Source: Deltaproteobacteria bacterium (lineage in GTDB: Bacteria > Desulfobacterota_B > Binatia > Binatales > Binataceae). Taken from it: DNA of 7,391 nt. The stretch is from contig JAKAVX010000116.1 of assembly GCA_021827465.1 (NCBI GenBank), positions 1 to 7,391 on the forward strand. The letters run 5' to 3'. Below are positions 5,208-7,391 of this stretch, piece by piece. Position 1 is the first letter of the stretch. Every line of letters starts with the position of its first letter. The notes under the pieces are model-generated. The model saw only the letters and a program-made list of their open reading frames with translations. It was not told where the DNA came from and searched no databases. The translations under genes were made by a program, and so were the position numbers.

Positions 5208-6575
5208 ATGAGCGCGGAGCGCGAAGACCGTAAACCTATTTCCGAATTGGAGCAGGTGGACGAGGCGTGGAATTTCCCTCTGTTCGAGGCGATCACGAAC
5301 CGGCGGTCGCGCCGGTTCGGCGTCGGGATGGAGATCACCGAGGGGCCTAACAAGTTCAAATCGCCCAACCCACCGGAGCCACTGGACGAACTCGAAGAGG
5401 CTCTGCTTATTGCCGCGGGCACCGGAATCACGGGCCTTAACCTGGGCGATTTGCCGTGGGCGGCGCGCCCCGAAAATATCGATCAGCTCCAGACTTGGTG
5501 CGGCGAGGGCAACACTCTCGTCGAGTATTGCGGGCGGAGCTGGCCAAGCGCATGCGGCGCGCACGGAACCGAACTCTTCTACACCAATGACGAGGGTGTC
5601 TACCTGCTCAAGCTGCGCGAGGCCCAGCCGAGCAAACTTCGCGAGTACGAGGGAAAGAGCGATCGCGACAAGTTGGTCCAGTTCGTGCGCGACCATCGGG
5701 TCAAGCTGTTCGACGGACGCCTGGATATTCCCCGCAACACCGGAGCTATCGCCTCCTTCAATCTCTGGAACATGAACATGCCCGGCACCACGCTGTTCAT
5801 GCCGGTTTCGGACATCACCGAGGAATATATCAACGTCATAATGCTCGACGCGGACTTCGGCCAGTACATCATTGACGATCGGCACGGCAACCGTCCGACC
5901 TGCAACGAGAAGTGGATCAAGGAAGGATGGGTCGACACGCCGATTCCTCTGACGATGCTCGAAACCAGCATGATGGCGGCGATCGCCGGGTCCGAGGGCG
6001 CGTTCATCGGGCAGAATATGACTCTCGCGCTTCAGGCGATGGGGCTCGGCGGATGGCTGTTCGGCGGCGCGACCCCGTTCGTGATCATGGGCGGAACCCC
6101 GGCGGCGCGCGGACTCGGCTTCCATTTCGAGTCGAATCCCAAGGATTCCAACGCGTTCCCGGAGCCGGTCGGACTGGATGGCGGATTCGAGAGCTATCGG
6201 CCCCCTTACTATAAAGATATGGACGCGGCGGTTGACGCGATCGTCGCGCGCAAGTTCGGACCCAACGGGGTGTTCAATCCGTTCTCCGAAAAGCCGGCGC
6301 CATACAAGAACCGCGCGGACTTCCTGCGCGGCATTCCGCGCACCCCGGAGAAGTCGATCCAGATCGCAAAGGAAACCTGCCGCTACATATGGGAGACCTA
6401 CGGCACCTTCCCCGCCGTAGTGCCTCCGATGGTGCTGCTGTATTACATCCAAGCCCAGCACTGCGAACTCGAATTTTACGACAAGTTTTATCCATCCGGC
6501 TCATATCTGAAGACACACAAGCATCATATGGAGAAGTGGCATAAGAAAGCTTCGGCGGGACGAAAGGCCGCCTGA
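5208..6575 (+). CDS. Nitroreductase-superfamily-like protein, enlarged (455 aa)
   Basis: The start at 5208 follows GGGGA at 5196-5200 (7 nt spacing); an in-frame ATG at 5058 would add 50 residues reading through the T-rich spacer and is rejected. Nitroreductase-type signatures are visible in order. AITNRRSRRF (28-37) matches the FMN-phosphate-binding RRS motif. ELEEALLIAAGTGITGLNLGDLPW (61-84) matches the helix ending in x-N-x-x-PW. MTLALQAMGLGGW (271-283) matches the late alanine-rich helix and GLG motif, and VIMGGTP (292-298) follows. Standard members are about 180-230 aa. Here some 185 residues separate the first and second halves, and a C-terminal extension of about 150 residues ends in a His/Lys-rich tail (KTHKHHMEKWHKK, 435-447). 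Three cysteines cluster at 98, 108 and 116. An FMN-dependent cytoplasmic oxidoreductase is the best guess; substrate and reaction are unknown. No signal peptide is seen. Linkage to acyl-CoA enzymes suggests a reduction or dehydrogenation step in the same catabolic route (inference). Confidence 0.6.
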   Translation: MSAEREDRKPISELEQVDEAWNFPLFEAITNRRSRRFGVGMEITEGPNKFKSPNPPEPLDELEEALLIAAGTGITGLNLGDLPWAARPENIDQLQTWCGEGNTLVEYCGRSWPSACGAHGTELFYTNDEGVYLLKLREAQPSKLREYEGKSDRDKLVQFVRDHRVKLFDGRLDIPRNTGAIASFNLWNMNMPGTTLFMPVSDITEEYINVIMLDADFGQYIIDDRHGNRPTCNEKWIKEGWVDTPIPLTMLETSMMAAIAGSEGAFIGQNMTLALQAMGLGGWLFGGATPFVIMGGTPAARGLGFHFESNPKDSNAFPEPVGLDGGFESYRPPYYKDMDAAVDAIVARKFGPNGVFNPFSEKPAPYKNRADFLRGIPRTPEKSIQIAKETCRYIWETYGTFPAVVPPMVLLYYIQAQHCELEFYDKFYPSGSYLKTHKHHMEKWHKKASAGRKAA

Positions 6576-6580
6576 GCGAA

Positions 6581-6644
6581 GGTTGGCTACCGCGATGCCC
6601 GGCAGCGGCGTCCTTGCCCGTCGGGCATCGCTTTTCCGCCAACC
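6581..6644 (+). terminator. Nested Rho-independent terminator-like structure
   Basis: GCGATGCCCG (6592-6601) pairs perfectly over 10 bp with CGGGCATCGC (6622-6631), and TTTT (6632-6635) follows. An outer 7-bp stem GGTTGGC (6581-6587) / GCCAACC (6638-6644) encloses it. TGCCC-GTC-GGGCA (6615-6627) can form a competing inner hairpin. The structure starts 6 nt after the nitroreductase-like stop and ends about 10 nt before the next candidate start codon, so it would separate or attenuate transcription between the two genes. Confidence 0.7.
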
Positions 6645-6653
6645 GCTACATGC

Positions 6654-7391
6654 GTGATCGTGGTGAACGAAAGCATCATTCAGCAGGTCTTCGGCGGCGC
6701 GGCGAAGGAAACCCGCACCGCTCTCTCGGAAATCGAATCCAAGCAAGTCCTCGAGGCATTGGGAATAAGCACCGCGATGCCGCATGCGGCGCACTCCGCT
6801 GACGAAGCGGCCACGCTCGCTTCGCGATGCGGCTTCCCGGTGGTGCTCAAGGTGCTCTCGCCCGATGTCACGCACAAGAGCGACGTCGGCGGCGTAGCGC
6901 TCGGGCTCCGCACCGAGACTGAAGTGCGCGAGGCCTTCAATCGGATCCGCGAGAATCTTATCGCCCGCGCTCCCAAGGCGCGTTTCGAAGGGGTCGCGGT
7001 GCAGGCGATGGCGCGGCCGGGCCTTGAGATGCTCGCCGGAATCACGCGCGACCCGCAGTTCGGCGCGATGGTGATGGTTGGAATCGGCGGAATCCTGGTC
7101 GAGGTGCTCAAGGACACCGCGGTCCGGGTCGCGCCGCTCAGCGAAGCGCAAGCGCGCGATATGCTTGGCGAGTTGCGCGGCGCGGCTCTGCTAAAGGGCA
7201 CGCGCGGGATGCCGCCCGCGGACGAGGCTGCACTCGCCGCGCTGCTGGCGAAGGTCTCGGAACTCGCCGCGCGTCATCCGGAAATAAAAGAGATGGATCT
7301 GAACCCGGTGGTCGTCTATTCCGACGGCCTTTGCGCGCTCGACGCGCGTATCCTGCTCGAACCAGTCGAGGACAGCCGACGGGTCGATCCG
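6654..7391 (+). CDS. ADP-forming acyl-CoA synthetase (acetate--CoA ligase type), ATP-grasp beta part, 3' end outside window
   Basis: At least 246 codons stay open to the window edge. Residue order matches ATP-grasp beta subunits of NDP-forming acyl-CoA synthetases. LSEIESKQVLEALGI (24-38) is the entry helix. FPVVLKVLSPDVTHKSDVGGV (61-81) carries the conserved Lys66 and His74; the latter is plausibly the swinging histidine described for the archaeal enzyme. Then come RDPQFGAMVMVGIGGILVEV, ELRGAALLKGTRG and EMDLNPVVV with the metal-binding Asp/Asn, and finally ALDARILL. The reaction is acyl-CoA + ADP + Pi to acid + CoA + ATP, or the reverse. No CoA-binding alpha domain precedes it, so it is a separate beta subunit or a rearranged fusion whose alpha part follows. 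The start is uncertain: GTG codons at 6654, 6660 and 6663 are in frame, no in-frame ATG precedes the conserved region, and no clear Shine-Dalgarno sequence is visible. Confidence 0.85.
   Translation, partial: MIVVNESIIQQVFGGAAKETRTALSEIESKQVLEALGISTAMPHAAHSADEAATLASRCGFPVVLKVLSPDVTHKSDVGGVALGLRTETEVREAFNRIRENLIARAPKARFEGVAVQAMARPGLEMLAGITRDPQFGAMVMVGIGGILVEVLKDTAVRVAPLSEAQARDMLGELRGAALLKGTRGMPPADEAALAALLAKVSELAARHPEIKEMDLNPVVVYSDGLCALDARILLEPVEDSRRVDP

Noticed and set aside
5040..6461. Minus-strand open frame of 473 codons opposite the nitroreductase-like gene
   Set aside because: The plus-strand frame has family motifs and a Shine-Dalgarno sequence; this antisense frame has the typical shadow composition (many Arg, Val, Leu, His) and no motifs.

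Overview
The window is GC-rich bacterial DNA, probably from an uncultured soil or sediment organism. The proteins resemble ones I associate from memory with Binatota/Desulfobacterota-like metagenome genomes: Tat-exported DUF1329 proteins, thiolase/DUF35 pairs and ADP-forming acyl-CoA synthetases. That placement is a low-confidence inference. No rRNA, tRNA, phage gene, CRISPR array or intact transposase is visible.

Layout. Positions 1-2654 carry two tandem minus-strand paralogs of a Tat-signal DUF1329 protein. The distal copy (1-507) is cut by the window edge after 169 codons; the proximal copy (1272-2654) is complete at 460 aa. The ~760 bp between them holds no convincing gene. It contains two hairpins and a ~107 bp element (1168-1274) with terminal inverted repeats and a TA/CTAG junction. 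This looks like an IS630/Tc1-type miniature element inserted exactly at the stop codon of the complete DUF1329 gene. A 618 bp non-coding divergent region (2655-3272) separates the DUF1329 genes from the plus-strand genes.

The plus strand encodes a thiolase-fold enzyme of the SCP2/Ltp type (3273-4448), its tightly coupled DUF35 zinc-ribbon/OB-fold partner (4452-4874), a 455-aa nitroreductase-superfamily-like protein with a long insertion and tail (5208-6575), a nested terminator-like hairpin (6581-6644), and the ATP-grasp beta part of an ADP-forming acyl-CoA synthetase (6654 to the window end, still open).

Working hypothesis (inference). This is a catabolic locus. Exported DUF1329 proteins would handle a hydrophobic substrate at the cell envelope. 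The cytoplasmic thiolase-like/DUF35 pair would cleave or form a C-C bond on an acyl-CoA, the flavoprotein-like enzyme would supply a redox step, and the ADP-forming synthetase would interconvert acyl-CoA and acid with ATP. The parts most worth a second look are the thiolase-like protein lacking the usual nucleophilic cysteine, the oversized nitroreductase-like protein, and the mobile-element remnant placed on a stop codon.
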